A stretch of DNA of 64,000 nucleotides from assembly GCA_900539755.1 (NCBI GenBank), contig UQDC01000009.1, positions 1 to 64,000 of the forward strand. Reading direction: 5' to 3'. Shown piece by piece: positions 18,403-28,641 of the stretch. The translations under genes were made by a program, and so were the position numbers. Source of the DNA: an uncultured Alistipes sp. (GTDB lineage: Bacteria > Bacteroidota > Bacteroidia > Bacteroidales > Rikenellaceae). Every line of letters begins with the position of its first letter. The stretch's first letter is position 1. The notes under the pieces are model-generated. The model saw only the letters and a program-made list of their open reading frames with translations, ran no database searches and was not told the DNA's origin.

Positions 18403-19560
18403 ATGGAGCGCAAACAGCGATTGGCCGTTATGGGCTCGACCGGCTCGATCGGCACCCAAACTCTCGACATCGTCCGCAACTATCCCGACCGATTTGAGAT
18501 CACTACGTTAACAGCCAACAACCAATGGCAGGTGTTGGCTGAGCAGGCACGTGAATTTATGCCTGACAGCGTAGTTATCGCCAATGACACCTATTATACC
18601 CCTCTCAAAGAGGCATTAAGCTCCCTACCGATAAAAGTCTATGCGGGGAACGATGCGCTCGAACAGGTAGTATGTTCTGAAGCCGTCGATACCGTTGTGA
18701 TGGCTTTGGTGGGATATAGTGGACTCTTTCCGACGGTCAGTGCCCTGAAGCACGGTAAAAAGGTTGCTTTGGCCAATAAGGAGTGTTTGGTAGTGGCCGG
18801 TGAAATCGTCACTGCACTCTCTGCCAAACATCGTGCTCCCATCCTTCCGGTCGATTCCGAACACTCGGCCATTTTCCAATGTTTGGTCGGAGAGCATAGC
18901 CCAATCGATAAGATCATTCTTACCGCCTCTGGAGGGCCATTTTTGCACAAGACAGCCGCCGAACTGGAAGAGGTTTCTATAGCCGATGCGCTGAATCACC
19001 CCTATTGGAACATGGGGGCAAAGGTGACGATTGACTCAGCCTCTTTGATGAACAAAGGGTTTGAAGTAATTGAGGCCCGTTGGCTGTTCGACCTGCGCCC
19101 TGAACAAATTGAGGTGGTGATCCACCCTCGCAGCGTTATCCATTCGATGGTCCAGTTTGCAGACGGAGCGATCAAAGCCCAGTTGGGGACACCGGATATG
19201 CATCTGCCAATCCAATATGCGTTATCCTTCCCGGAACGATTGCCGCTGGCCGGACCTCGGGTCGATTTCCCGACATTGGGCAAACTGGAATTCTTCAAAC
19301 CGGATACCAACCGTTTCCCAAATTTGGAGTTGGCATTTGAATGCCTACGTCGTGGAGGCAACGCTGGAGGCATTTTGAACGCAGCCAACGAGGTAGCAGT
19401 CGCAGCCTTTTTGAAGGGCGAGATTCGTTTTATCGATATTCCACGCATCAATACGACAACTTTGGCTAAAAGCACCTTCATCGAACATCCTACGCTGGAA
19501 GAGTATCGTCAAACCGACCATGAGGCGCGGGAGATCGCACGCAGCCTGCTGCACAAGTAA
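18403..19560 (+). CDS. dxr: 1-deoxy-D-xylulose 5-phosphate reductoisomerase
   Basis: Dxr makes 2-C-methyl-D-erythritol 4-phosphate with NADPH, the committed step of the MEP isoprenoid pathway. The 385-residue protein has the NADPH-binding GSTGSIGTQTLDIV at residues 10-23, the metal-binding PVDSEHSAIFQ and the flexible-loop region NMGAKVTIDSASLMNKGFEVIEA. It is complete. Dxr is the target of fosmidomycin, and an Fsr-type fosmidomycin-resistance exporter is encoded at 38426-39622. Confidence 0.98.
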   Translation: MERKQRLAVMGSTGSIGTQTLDIVRNYPDRFEITTLTANNQWQVLAEQAREFMPDSVVIANDTYYTPLKEALSSLPIKVYAGNDALEQVVCSEAVDTVVMALVGYSGLFPTVSALKHGKKVALANKECLVVAGEIVTALSAKHRAPILPVDSEHSAIFQCLVGEHSPIDKIILTASGGPFLHKTAAELEEVSIADALNHPYWNMGAKVTIDSASLMNKGFEVIEARWLFDLRPEQIEVVIHPRSVIHSMVQFADGAIKAQLGTPDMHLPIQYALSFPERLPLAGPRVDFPTLGKLEFFKPDTNRFPNLELAFECLRRGGNAGGILNAANEVAVAAFLKGEIRFIDIPRINTTTLAKSTFIEHPTLEEYRQTDHEAREIARSLLHK

Positions 19561-19761
19561 GCCAAGTGAGGCTATTGCTTTAGTCGCTACGTAAAGTAGT
19601 ATGTTGCAATCGCCTAACCATAAACAAAACATAAACGCAACCAATACCATCGTTGCTCAAATACAGAGACACTGTCAATCCTCTTAGGGTTTCATACAAA
19701 CATTGCAAAACCTTAACTCGATAAATAAAAATTAAAACGAAAACACATTTATTCGATTTTT

Positions 19762-21093
19762 ATGGATATCCTCATCAAGATTCTGCAATTTATTCTGAGC
19801 TTTTCGCTTCTGGTTATCATACATGAATTAGGTCATTTCCTCTTCGCACGCCTGTTCGGCACTCGGGTCGAGAAGTTCTACCTCTTTTTCAACCCCTGGT
19901 TTTCACTCTTCAAATTCAAAAAGGGAGATACTGAGTATGGTGTAGGATGGATCCCATTCGGTGGCTATGTCAAAATTGCCGGTATGATCGACGAATCGAT
20001 GGATACCGAACAGCTCAAGCAGCCGGTTCAACCGTGGGAGTTCCGTGCAAAACCTGCCTGGCAGCGTTTGCTGATCATGGTGGGTGGAGTAGTAATGAAT
20101 ATCGTATTGGCCCTCTGCATCTATATTGGTATCAGTTACACCTGGGGTGACAATTACATTGCCTCAAAAAACGTCAAATACGGCTATGTATTTAACGAAG
20201 TCGGGAAAGAGTTCGGTTTCAAGGATGGTGATAAAATCATCGATGTAGAGGGAAAACAGATCGAGGATTTCGCCCGCATCGTACCGACCATTATTGTTGA
20301 TCAAGCCAAATATGTGACCGTAGAGCGCGATGGCAAACCGCTTCGAATCACCATGCCCGAAACCGCTACAGCCAAAATTCTCGATGCACAGGGATTTATG
20401 ACACTCCGCCTGCCTTTTGTCGTAGGGGAGACGGTCAAAGGTCAGGGCGCAGCCAAAGCTGGACTACAACCCGGAGACACGCTGGTGGCATTCAACGGAA
20501 AGGCTATGCGTTATTTCGATCAATTCCAAACAGAATTAGCTGCTCATAAGGGACAAAAAGTAGATTTGAGCATTGCACGCGACTCGGCCGGAATCACCCG
20601 AATCATCACCCTGCCCGTAGAGGTTTCTCAGGAGGGACTTATCGGAGTTCGTGTTGCACCGCTCAACGAGCTGCTCAAGATCAGCACCCACCGTTACACC
20701 TTCTGGCAAGCCATTCCTCAAGGGATCAAACGGGCCGGAACGGAGATGGTCGGCTACGCTAAACAGATCAAACTGCTCTTCTCACCCAAAACCGAAGCCT
20801 ACAAATCGCTGGGCGGTATCATGGCATTGGGTAGCTTCTTCCCGACCACCTGGGATTGGGAATCATTCTGGACCATTACCGCCTTCTTCTCGGTGGCACT
20901 GGCCTTTATGAACATTCTGCCCATTCCGGGACTCGACGGCGGACATGTGCTCTTCCTGCTGGTAGAGGTGATCACCCGCCGCAAACCGAGCGACAAATTC
21001 ATGGAACGGGCTACAACCGTCGGCTTTATCATCCTGATCGCGCTGCTGCTCTTTGCCAACGGCAACGACATCTACCGGTTCTTTATTAAATGA
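19762..21093 (+). CDS. rseP: RIP metalloprotease RseP (site-2 protease family)
   Basis: A membrane zinc protease that cleaves within transmembrane segments, classically anti-sigma factors. The 443-residue protein has the zinc motif HELGH at residues 21-25 in the first helix, two PDZ-like regions in the periplasmic middle part, and the second active-site motif NILPIPGLDGGHVLF in the third core helix. The order dxr-rseP is common in Bacteroidetes. A 201-base spacer separates them. Confidence 0.96.
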   Translation: MDILIKILQFILSFSLLVIIHELGHFLFARLFGTRVEKFYLFFNPWFSLFKFKKGDTEYGVGWIPFGGYVKIAGMIDESMDTEQLKQPVQPWEFRAKPAWQRLLIMVGGVVMNIVLALCIYIGISYTWGDNYIASKNVKYGYVFNEVGKEFGFKDGDKIIDVEGKQIEDFARIVPTIIVDQAKYVTVERDGKPLRITMPETATAKILDAQGFMTLRLPFVVGETVKGQGAAKAGLQPGDTLVAFNGKAMRYFDQFQTELAAHKGQKVDLSIARDSAGITRIITLPVEVSQEGLIGVRVAPLNELLKISTHRYTFWQAIPQGIKRAGTEMVGYAKQIKLLFSPKTEAYKSLGGIMALGSFFPTTWDWESFWTITAFFSVALAFMNILPIPGLDGGHVLFLLVEVITRRKPSDKFMERATTVGFIILIALLLFANGNDIYRFFIK

Positions 21094-21165
21094 TAAGTTT
21101 ACTGTGGGACGGATCTACTCCCCGTATCCCGGTAAAATTTCAGACTCATATACTTAAAATACACT

Positions 21166-22206
21166 ATGCGCAGTTTCGGAAGTGACAACCATTCGGGAAT
21201 TCATCCACAGATTTTGGAGGCCATAGCCACCGCCAATGTGGATCACGATTTTGCCTATGGCGACGATGCCATTACGGCACGTGCCAAAGAGGCTTTGCAA
21301 CAACTTTTCAAGAACGATGCCGATCAAGGTCCCGACGTCTACTTCGTGTTTAACGGAACAGGTGCCAACCTGCTTTCGATCAAGACGCTGACACGCAGCT
21401 ACAATGCTGTGATCTGCGCCGACACCGCCCACATTCACGTTGACGAATGCGGAGCCCCGGAGGCCCTCACCGGCTGTACCCTACTGACCGTCCCCACACC
21501 AGATGGTAAACTCACACCGGAATTGGTCAGTCACCATCTGCATGGTTTCGGCTTCCAACACCACGCTCAACCTAAGATGATCTCCATTTCGGAACCAACC
21601 GAACTGGGAACCCTCTATACACCCAATGAGATCCGTGCACTGGCAGATCTGGCCCACCGTCACAACATGTATCTGCATGTGGATGGGGCACGCCTAGCCA
21701 ATGCCCTGGTTGCTTTGGGGACGACACCGCGAGAGCTGATCACCGAAACCGGCGTGGATGTACTCTCGTTCGGCGGTACCAAAAATGGTATGATGATCGG
21801 GGAGGCAGTCCTCTTTTTCCGCCCGGAACTCTCGCAAAACGCCATGTACGAACGCAAACAGCTGACCCAATTGGCATCCAAGATGCGCTTTATCGCTGCA
21901 CAATTCGAAGCCTACCTGCGGGATGATCTGTGGCTCAAACTGGCAGCCCACTCCAATGCAATGGCGGCTTACATGGCCTCGCAGATTGAGCAGATTCCCG
22001 AAGTCAAACTCTCTTGTCATCCTCAGGCCAACGGTCTGTTTGCAGTTATGCCCCGACCGGCCATCGAGGAGTTGCGCAAAGAGTACTTTTTCTACGATTG
22101 GGATGAGGAACGCAACGAGGTACGTTGGATGTGCTCATTCGACACCACACGCGAAGATATTGACCAATTTATTGCAGCATTGAAACGTATCCTACGCCAT
22201 GGCTAA
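21166..22206 (+). CDS. ltaE: low-specificity L-threonine aldolase family enzyme
   Basis: A PLP-dependent beta-eliminating lyase/threonine aldolase that would split L-threonine or L-allo-threonine into glycine and acetaldehyde. The 346-residue protein has the N-terminal SDNHSGIHP motif, LHVDGARLANAL (aspartate contacting PLP) and the PLP-lysine motif SFGGTKNGMM near residues 202-211. Its stop overlaps the radA start by eight bases, so the two are probably translationally linked. Substrate specificity within the family is not certain. Confidence 0.88.
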   Translation: MRSFGSDNHSGIHPQILEAIATANVDHDFAYGDDAITARAKEALQQLFKNDADQGPDVYFVFNGTGANLLSIKTLTRSYNAVICADTAHIHVDECGAPEALTGCTLLTVPTPDGKLTPELVSHHLHGFGFQHHAQPKMISISEPTELGTLYTPNEIRALADLAHRHNMYLHVDGARLANALVALGTTPRELITETGVDVLSFGGTKNGMMIGEAVLFFRPELSQNAMYERKQLTQLASKMRFIAAQFEAYLRDDLWLKLAAHSNAMAAYMASQIEQIPEVKLSCHPQANGLFAVMPRPAIEELRKEYFFYDWDEERNEVRWMCSFDTTREDIDQFIAALKRILRHG

Positions 22207-23572
22207 AATCAAAAAGGCATTTTTCTGTCGTAACTGCGGCTACGAAAGCGCAAAATGGGTTGGAAAGTGTCCCTCGTGTGGCGAGTGGAACACTTTTATT
22301 GAAGAGACCTTTACCAAAGAGCCTCAACAACCCGTTTTTGCACCAACTGGCCAACGCAACGTACCCCAACTGGTACGAGAGATTCAGCGACAGGAATATA
22401 CCCGCATTGATCTGGCCAATGGCGAAATGAACCGCGTACTGGGTGGAGGACTGGTTCGCGGATCAATGATTTTGTTGGGAGGAGAGCCTGGCATCGGCAA
22501 ATCGACGCTTTCGCTCCAGATCGCGCTGAAATCTGGCGGGATGAAGACGCTCTACGTCTCGGGAGAGGAGTCTCCGCACCAGATTAAGATGCGCGCCGAA
22601 CGGCTCGGCATCGATAACGATAACTGCTATATATACAGCGAGACCAACCTCGAAAACATTTTACGACAGGCCGGAGAGTTGGCACCGGACCTGATGATTG
22701 TCGATTCGATCCAAACCATCTATTCCGACACGATCGACTCATCACCAGGCAGCGTCTCACAAATTCGGGAGTGTGCAGCCCTGCTGATGAAATATGCCAA
22801 ACAGACCGATACGTCGGTCATCATCATCGGCCACATCACCAAAGACGGCATCATTGCCGGTCCAAAAATCCTCGAGCACATTGTCGATGTAGTGTTACAG
22901 TTCGAGGGAGACAACAACAACATCTACCGCATTCTGCGCAGCATCAAAAACCGTTTTGGCGCCACGTTCGAGATCGGTGTATTCGAGATGCGCGGGGAGG
23001 GATTGATCGAGGTGACCAATCCGTCGGAGATATTGCTTTCCCATTACGATGAGCCACTGAGTGGCATTGCCGTAGGGGCCGCCGTGGATGGAGCCCGATC
23101 CTACCTGATCGAGACCCAGGCCCTGGTCAGTACAGCCGCTTACGGAACTCCGCAACGATCGGCGACCGGATTCGACTCCCGCCGCTTGAATATGCTTTTA
23201 GCGGTTTTGGAGCGTCGTGTAGGGCTGAAGATGTACACCAAGGATGTCTTCCTGAACTTTGCCGGAGGATTTAAAATCAGCGATACGGGACTCGACATGA
23301 GTATCGTTGCAGCGATCCTCTCCTCCTATTTCGACCGACCTTTGGACCGGGAGACCTGTTGTGCAGGAGAAATAGGCCTATCTGGAGAGATTCGTCCGGC
23401 CCCACGCAGTGAACAACGCATCAGCGAAGCAGCTCGTTTGGGATTCAAACGTATTATTGTATCGGGCTATCTCCGCAAGAGTCTGCCCAAACCACCCAAA
23501 GGGATCGAAATCATCTATATCAACAAGATCGAGGAGCTGGCTCGCACACTATTTGGCCACACAGTTGAGTAG
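22199..23572 (+). CDS. radA: DNA repair protein RadA
   Basis: RadA is a RecA-like ATPase that helps branch migration during recombination repair. The 457-residue protein has the N-terminal zinc finger (CRNCGYES...CPSCGEW), the Walker A GGEPGIGKST, the RadA-specific KNRFG motif (IKNRFGAT) and the C-terminal Lon-like domain. All the key motifs are intact. Confidence 0.97.
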   Translation: MAKIKKAFFCRNCGYESAKWVGKCPSCGEWNTFIEETFTKEPQQPVFAPTGQRNVPQLVREIQRQEYTRIDLANGEMNRVLGGGLVRGSMILLGGEPGIGKSTLSLQIALKSGGMKTLYVSGEESPHQIKMRAERLGIDNDNCYIYSETNLENILRQAGELAPDLMIVDSIQTIYSDTIDSSPGSVSQIRECAALLMKYAKQTDTSVIIIGHITKDGIIAGPKILEHIVDVVLQFEGDNNNIYRILRSIKNRFGATFEIGVFEMRGEGLIEVTNPSEILLSHYDEPLSGIAVGAAVDGARSYLIETQALVSTAAYGTPQRSATGFDSRRLNMLLAVLERRVGLKMYTKDVFLNFAGGFKISDTGLDMSIVAAILSSYFDRPLDRETCCAGEIGLSGEIRPAPRSEQRISEAARLGFKRIIVSGYLRKSLPKPPKGIEIIYINKIEELARTLFGHTVE

Positions 23573-23948
23573 CGTAAGCTGTAACACTCGTACTGTCAAG
23601 CCAATGACCAGCCATGGACAAACAAGGCCATTCTCAAAGTCTTGTATGCTCATCTTTCAGACCGTCGCAGCATCTTAAAAAAAACAAACACAGCACCCGG
23701 ATTGAGAAAAACGCCAAGTTCTCAAATTACGGTTTTCTCATCCTCGATCTATCCTCAGGGGCCCGAATATCGGTTCCAATCATACATTCAAACCACCTTT
23801 ATCATGACATTCTACTTGTTACGATCCGACAATAAGTAAGAACTCTATACGGACAACAACAGGTCAATAACAGCACAAAAAAACGGGCACTCACCCTTTG
23901 GGGAAAGCGCCCGTCACATTTATCGGAATTGTTCCTTACAAGTATGGA
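23573..23948. other. intergenic region between convergent radA and groEL
   Basis: This stretch holds the groEL terminator (23876-23914) and no gene I can support. Two overlapping + strand frames of 65-73 codons lack start context and family resemblance. Confidence 0.6.
23876..23914 (-). terminator. terminator of groES-groEL
   Basis: On the minus strand ACGGGC (23914-23909) and GCCCGT (23888-23883) pair around an inner CCCC/GGGG-type helix and are followed by a run of seven Ts. Confidence 0.8.
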
Positions 23949-25583
23949 CTACATCATGCCGCCCATACCACCCATGCCCTGCGGCATTGCAGGAGCAGGA
24001 TTCTCCTCTTTCTTCTCAACCAATACACACTCGGTAGTCAGGAACATGGCTGCGATAGAAGCAGCGTTCTCCAAAGCTACACGGGCAACCTTAGTCGGGT
24101 CGATAATACCGGCTTTGAACATATCTTCATAAGTCTCGGTACGCGCGTTGTAACCGTAAGCATCTTTACCAGCTTTCACATTAGCTACAACTACAGAACC
24201 TTCGCCACCGGCATTGGCTACGATCTGACGCAGCGGCTCCTCGATTGCACGTTTAACAATCTGGATACCGGTCGTCTCATCGTCGTTATCACCTTTCATA
24301 GCCTCAAGAGCTGCAACGGCACGGATGTAGGCGACACCACCACCCGGGATGATACCCTCTTCAACAGCAGCACGAGTTGCGGCCAATGCATCATCAACGC
24401 GGTCTTTCTTCTCTTTCATCTCAACCTCGCTGGCTGCACCTACATAGAGGACAGCAACACCACCGGCCAATTTAGCCAAACGCTCTGCCAATTTCTCTTT
24501 ATCGTAGTCAGAGGTAGATTTCTCCATCTGTTTACGGATCTGTGCTACACGAGCTGCAATGTTCTCTTTATCACCCAGACCGTTAACAATGGTAGTATTC
24601 TCTTTGTTGATGATCACCTTCTCAGCGCTACCCAGCATATCGAGAGTTGCCTGATCCAGACGGATACCGCGCTCCTCTGAAATTACGGTACCACCGGTCA
24701 GGATAGCGATATCTTCCAACATCTCTTTACGACGGTCACCGAAGCCCGGAGCCTTAACGGCAGCAATCTTCAAGGCACCACGCAGCTTGTTGACAACCAA
24801 AGCAGCCAAAGCCTCGCCATCAACATCCTCTGCGATAACCAACAGGGCACGACCATTCTGAGCAGCAGGCTCCAAAACGCCCATCAGCTCTTTCATGGTA
24901 GAAACCTTCTTATCGGTAACCAGGATCAGCGGTTTCTCCAAAACAGCCTCCATCTTCTCTGCATCGGTCGTGAAGTAAGGAGAGATGTAACCACGATCGA
25001 ACTGCATACCCTCAACAACATCTACATGAGTATCGGTACCTTTAGCCTCCTCAACGGTAATCACACCCTCTTTGTTGACTTTGCTCATCGCCTCAGCGAT
25101 CAGTTTACCGATGTTGTTATCGTTGTTTGCAGAGATGGTAGCCACCTGCTCAATCTTGCTGATATCACCACCGACCTCTTGGCTCTGTTTGCGCAAATTC
25201 TCGACAACAGCAGCAACCGCTTTGTCAATACCGCGTTTCAGATCCATCGGATTTGCACCGGCAGTTACGTTCTTAACGCCTACACCTACGATAGCCTGAG
25301 CCAATACGGTTGCAGTAGTGGTACCGTCACCTGCATCATCAGCAGTTTTTGAAGCCACCTCTTTAACCATCTGAGCACCCATGTTGGCAACTGGGTTCTC
25401 CAATTCGATCTCTTTAGCTACAGTAACACCATCTTTGGTAACGTGGGGTGCACCGAATTTTTTGTCAACAACTACATTGCGACCTTTCGGGCCGAGGGTT
25501 ACTTTCACTGCATTGGCCAACGCATCCACACCCTCTTTGAGCTGTTCGCGAGCCTCTACGTTATATAAAATCTCTTTTGCCAT
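23949..25583 (-). CDS. groL: chaperonin GroEL
   Basis: GroEL forms the double-ring ATP-driven folding chamber with GroES. The 544-residue protein has the ATP-binding LGPKGRNVVVDKKFG and DGTTTATVLAQ motifs, the apical substrate-binding domain and the C-terminal Gly-Met tail (GMGGMGGMM). It is preceded by groES with a 29-base spacer. I see no CIRCE element upstream. Confidence 0.99.
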   Translation of the reverse strand: MAKEILYNVEAREQLKEGVDALANAVKVTLGPKGRNVVVDKKFGAPHVTKDGVTVAKEIELENPVANMGAQMVKEVASKTADDAGDGTTTATVLAQAIVGVGVKNVTAGANPMDLKRGIDKAVAAVVENLRKQSQEVGGDISKIEQVATISANNDNNIGKLIAEAMSKVNKEGVITVEEAKGTDTHVDVVEGMQFDRGYISPYFTTDAEKMEAVLEKPLILVTDKKVSTMKELMGVLEPAAQNGRALLVIAEDVDGEALAALVVNKLRGALKIAAVKAPGFGDRRKEMLEDIAILTGGTVISEERGIRLDQATLDMLGSAEKVIINKENTTIVNGLGDKENIAARVAQIRKQMEKSTSDYDKEKLAERLAKLAGGVAVLYVGAASEVEMKEKKDRVDDALAATRAAVEEGIIPGGGVAYIRAVAALEAMKGDNDDETTGIQIVKRAIEEPLRQIVANAGGEGSVVVANVKAGKDAYGYNARTETYEDMFKAGIIDPTKVARVALENAASIAAMFLTTECVLVEKKEENPAPAMPQGMGGMGGMM

Positions 25584-25612
25584 GATTTTTCTAAATTTAC
25601 GTTAAGAACAGA

Positions 25613-25882
25613 TTAGATAATAGCGAGAATATCGCCCTGTTTCATGATCAGCAGATCTTTACCGTCGATAGTGATTTCGGTACCGGCATATTTGCCATAG
25701 AGAACCTGATCGCCCACCTTCACCTCCATTTTCACATCAGAGGTACCGGGACCTACTGCAATTACTTTACCTGCCAGAGGTTTCTCTTTTGCGGTATCAG
25801 GAATGTAGAGTCCGCCTGCTGTTTTTTCTTCTGCTGGATTCGGTTCGATCAGAACGCGATCTGCTAAAGGTTTTACTGTCAT
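25613..25882 (-). CDS. groS: co-chaperonin GroES
   Basis: GroES is the seven-subunit lid of the GroEL chamber. The 89-residue protein starts MTVKPLADRVLIEPNPAEEKTAGG and contains the mobile loop (EEKTAGGLYIPDTAKEKP) and the KVGDQVLYGKYAGTEI roof motif. It is first in the groES-groEL operon. Confidence 0.98.
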   Translation of the reverse strand: MTVKPLADRVLIEPNPAEEKTAGGLYIPDTAKEKPLAGKVIAVGPGTSDVKMEVKVGDQVLYGKYAGTEITIDGKDLLIMKQGDILAII

Positions 25883-26285
25883 TGTTCTATTTTTTTAAGG
25901 TTGTTCAAATACGGATCCGCTACTGTGCGGATGCCCGGACTAAGAATCCGAATGCAGACACTACCTTATCACAATATGTGCCAAACCGATTTTGGCATAT
26001 CCGGACGGGTGAAATGGCCGGTCAGACACGAAAAAATGGCAGGGATTACCGTCAACACTGACACTCCCTGCCACTTTGTCACTTTTATTGTTTTGGAGTA
26101 AATCTCTCGGACTAACCCTCAACCGTTATTGCAGACCATGCAGAAACAACAGTGTCCACAACGCTTTTACCCATAAGGAGACCAGTCCATCAATATAACT
26201 ATCCATCAGGGCTGATACTTTTATGTACTACGCCTTCTTGTGGGCCTAACTATACCGCTCCATTCATATCGTCAATGAATAGCAA
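25883..26285. other. groES upstream region and helicase 3' region
   Basis: This stretch holds the helicase terminator (26031-26073) and an inverted repeat upstream of groES (ATCCGC at 25915-25920, GCGGAT at 25927-25932). I see no clear -7 box and no gene. The repeat is not CIRCE, so control of groES here is unresolved. Confidence 0.5.
26031..26073 (-). terminator. terminator of the DEAD-box helicase gene
   Basis: TGGCAGGGA (26037-26045) and TCCCTGCCA (26065-26073) form a 9-bp stem. On the minus strand it is followed by six Ts (26036-26031). A T-rich stretch also follows on the + strand. Confidence 0.75.
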
Positions 26286-28232
26286 TTAACGGTCTTTGTT
26301 TTTCCTGGTTTTAGACAGCGACAACTGCGGATCGGAGCCTCCTTTTCCGCCCCATCCTTGCTGCTCCTGCTGAGCGAAAAACTCCGCAAAATCATTTTTC
26401 CAATCCTCTCCCTTTTTCTTTTTGGGAGTACGCGACTTGCGCTCCGCTTGCTCTCCTCGCGTAACACGATCCGATCCAGCACGACGCGAGAATCGATCTC
26501 CATCCGACATTTCATCGTTCCGAGACTGTTTATCAGCACCTCGCGATCGTTGAGCCGGAGCAACCGCCCGACGCTTCTCCCGACCGCCTTTCTTAGCCTG
26601 ATCTTTCGGGTGAGCACGACGCGATCCCGAAGTACGACTCTGGCCCTCCTGTCCATTCTGTGCAATTTCGGCAATAGGGCGTCCACCCTTATGGATGCTG
26701 TTCAGCCGACGAATGGCCTCTTTGGCCTCCTCAAAGGGAACCGTGGCAAATGAAAAGCTATCCAATACCCGGACATCGTCAATCTGACTGTCGGTCAATC
26801 CACACTCTCGTTTAAGCAGCCGCAATAACTTACGCACATCGTAACCGTCAAACTTACCGACCGCAATAAACAGACGGGCTGTTCCCCGACGATCGACATG
26901 AATCGAACGAATCTCCGGATAGTTGCTCTCTTCCAGCTCATTTTTAAAGGCTAAACGCAACAGAGCTGCCATGGCCACCTCAGGAGATTGATCCTGCAAC
27001 AATTCGGCAGCCATTTTCGTGTATTCGGTATAGTTCTCATTCTCGATGATCTCTGCCAATTCATCCTTGATGCGGTTTTTCTTGATTTCGACCACATGCT
27101 GCGCAGTGGGAATCGGTACCTTTTTGATGTCAACCTTGATCTCACGCTGCATCATCATAAACTGACGATATTCGGAGCTCGAAATAAAGGTAATCGCCGT
27201 TCCCGTATTACCGGCACGACCTGTACGGCCAATTCGATGCACATACGATTCAGAATCTTGCGGCAACGAATAATTGATCACGTGAGTCAGGTTATTGATA
27301 TCGATTCCACGTGCGGCCACATCGGTAGCCACTAGAATGGTCACTTGTTTGTCCTTGAATTTTTTCAGGATCTTTTCCCGTTGCGCCTGCGAAACATCGC
27401 CGTGCAGTCCTTCGGCCGCATAGCCTCGCTGGGTCAACCGAGTCACCAACTCATCCACAGCCACTTTTGTTCGGCAAAAGACAATTCCGTAAAATTCAGC
27501 CTCAACGTCAATAATTCGCGTCAAGGCATCGAATTTATCGCTGTCTCGCACCTCGAAATAGATCTGATCAGTCAGATCGGTCGTCATCTCTTTGCTCGGC
27601 ACTTTCAGCACCTCGACCTCCTTCATGTACTGCTTGGACAACGCCACAATACGGGCCGGCATGGTGGCCGAAAAGAGCAGAATACGACGATAATCATTCG
27701 ATTCTGCCAGAATCGCCTCCACATCCTCAATAAAGCCCATGTTGAGCATCTCGTCCGCCTCATCGAGAATCAGATATTGCAGTTCTTTGAGATCAAGCGT
27801 TCCGCGACGAAGATGGTCGAGAATACGTCCGGGAGTTCCTACCACAATATCAACCCCTTTTTTCAGACGTCTCAACTGCTCGGAGATCGATGCACCGCCA
27901 TAAATGGCCGTAATGGTCAGCCGACTGTATTTATTGAACGAGATTAACTCCTCGGTCACCTGCAAGGCAAGTTCACGGGTCGGCACCAAAATCAGCCCCT
28001 GAACCGGACCTTTCTTAGGTGTCAACCGTTGCAGCAAAGGGAGACCGAATGCGGCTGTTTTGCCTGTTCCGGTTTGTGCCTGGGCAATCAGGTCGTTATG
28101 TCGATCTTCATCCAAGAGGACCGGAATGGTCAGCTTTTGGATCGGGGAGGGGGTTTCAAAACCTTTCGCTTTGATTGCTGGAAGCACCTTCTCGTCCAAT
28201 CCCAAAGCAGCAAATTCATCCAATTGTGTCAT
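26286..28232 (-). CDS. deaD: DEAD-box RNA helicase (DeaD/CsdA type)
   Basis: An ATP-dependent RNA helicase, 648 residues, likely in ribosome assembly and cold adaptation. The Q motif, Walker A AQTGTGKT (52-59), DEAD (157-160), SAT (188-190) and HRIGRTGRAG (near 330) are all present. A DbpA-type RNA-binding domain follows (LFIAVGKFDGYDVRKLLRLLKREC to about residue 535), then a disordered, very basic tail rich in Arg, Lys, Ser and Gln. A long spacer upstream, 28233-28567, may be its leader. Confidence 0.95.
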   Translation of the reverse strand: MTQLDEFAALGLDEKVLPAIKAKGFETPSPIQKLTIPVLLDEDRHNDLIAQAQTGTGKTAAFGLPLLQRLTPKKGPVQGLILVPTRELALQVTEELISFNKYSRLTITAIYGGASISEQLRRLKKGVDIVVGTPGRILDHLRRGTLDLKELQYLILDEADEMLNMGFIEDVEAILAESNDYRRILLFSATMPARIVALSKQYMKEVEVLKVPSKEMTTDLTDQIYFEVRDSDKFDALTRIIDVEAEFYGIVFCRTKVAVDELVTRLTQRGYAAEGLHGDVSQAQREKILKKFKDKQVTILVATDVAARGIDINNLTHVINYSLPQDSESYVHRIGRTGRAGNTGTAITFISSSEYRQFMMMQREIKVDIKKVPIPTAQHVVEIKKNRIKDELAEIIENENYTEYTKMAAELLQDQSPEVAMAALLRLAFKNELEESNYPEIRSIHVDRRGTARLFIAVGKFDGYDVRKLLRLLKRECGLTDSQIDDVRVLDSFSFATVPFEEAKEAIRRLNSIHKGGRPIAEIAQNGQEGQSRTSGSRRAHPKDQAKKGGREKRRAVAPAQRSRGADKQSRNDEMSDGDRFSRRAGSDRVTRGEQAERKSRTPKKKKGEDWKNDFAEFFAQQEQQGWGGKGGSDPQLSLSKTRKNKDR

Positions 28233-28567
28233 ATCTCAATTCTGATTATTCATTCTGTAGGCCAGACTCCGCCTGACTATAATTCAACAGCACAATACCC
28301 ATAACCATCTCGTTAGGTTGTCTGCTTTTCATAATTGATCTGTGCAAGCATCACACCATCACATCTAAACATTATCCACACGCATAGAGTGGTGCATAGT
28401 TTCTCGCAGATCTGTTTGCTGAGTATTTATGAAAACCTTGATTGCTTTTTACAACTCAATCCATAGTCCAAGCAAATGCATTGAAACGCACTACCCCTGG
28501 CTATGAACAAACGTCATCAAACAAAAAAAAGAGTCTCACAAACAAGCGAGACTCTTTTAGGATCGAG
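28233..28567. other. spacer between the helicase gene and tRNA-His
   Basis: Apart from the tRNA-His terminator (28523-28558), nothing specific is seen. No clear -7 box for the helicase gene was found, so its promoter and leader length are unknown. Confidence 0.5.
28523..28558 (-). terminator. terminator of tRNA-His
   Basis: On the minus strand AAAAGAGTCTC (28558-28548) and its complement (28537-28527) form an 11-bp stem with a 10-base loop, followed by a run of eight Ts. It lies ten bases after the tRNA 3' end. Confidence 0.85.
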
Positions 28568-28641
28568 GGTGGAAGATGGGTCTCGAACCCACGACCTACG
28601 GAACCACAATCCGTCGCTCTAACCAACTGAGCTACATCCAC
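28568..28641 (-). tRNA. hisT: tRNA-His (anticodon GTG)
   Basis: A complete cloverleaf on the minus strand begins GTGGATGTAGCTCAGTTGGT, with the anticodon GTG in the loop TTGTGGT, a T-loop TTCGAGA and an acceptor 3' strand CTTCCAC plus a C discriminator. The base before the first position is G (28642), which can serve as the extra G-1 of histidine tRNAs. CCA is not encoded. Confidence 0.96.

Noticed and set aside
23614..23839. Two overlapping + strand frames downstream of radA
   Set aside because: Short, overlapping, without membrane segments or known motifs, and in an intergenic stretch rich in stop codons in other frames.
23898..24680. A 260-codon + strand frame opposite groEL
   Set aside because: It is a shadow of groEL codon use, begins inside the groEL terminator and has no recognisable domain.
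25915..25932. Inverted repeat upstream of groES as a CIRCE element
   Set aside because: The sequence ATCCGC-N6-GCGGAT does not match TTAGCACTC-N9-GAGTGCTAA, and it is not placed at a recognisable promoter.
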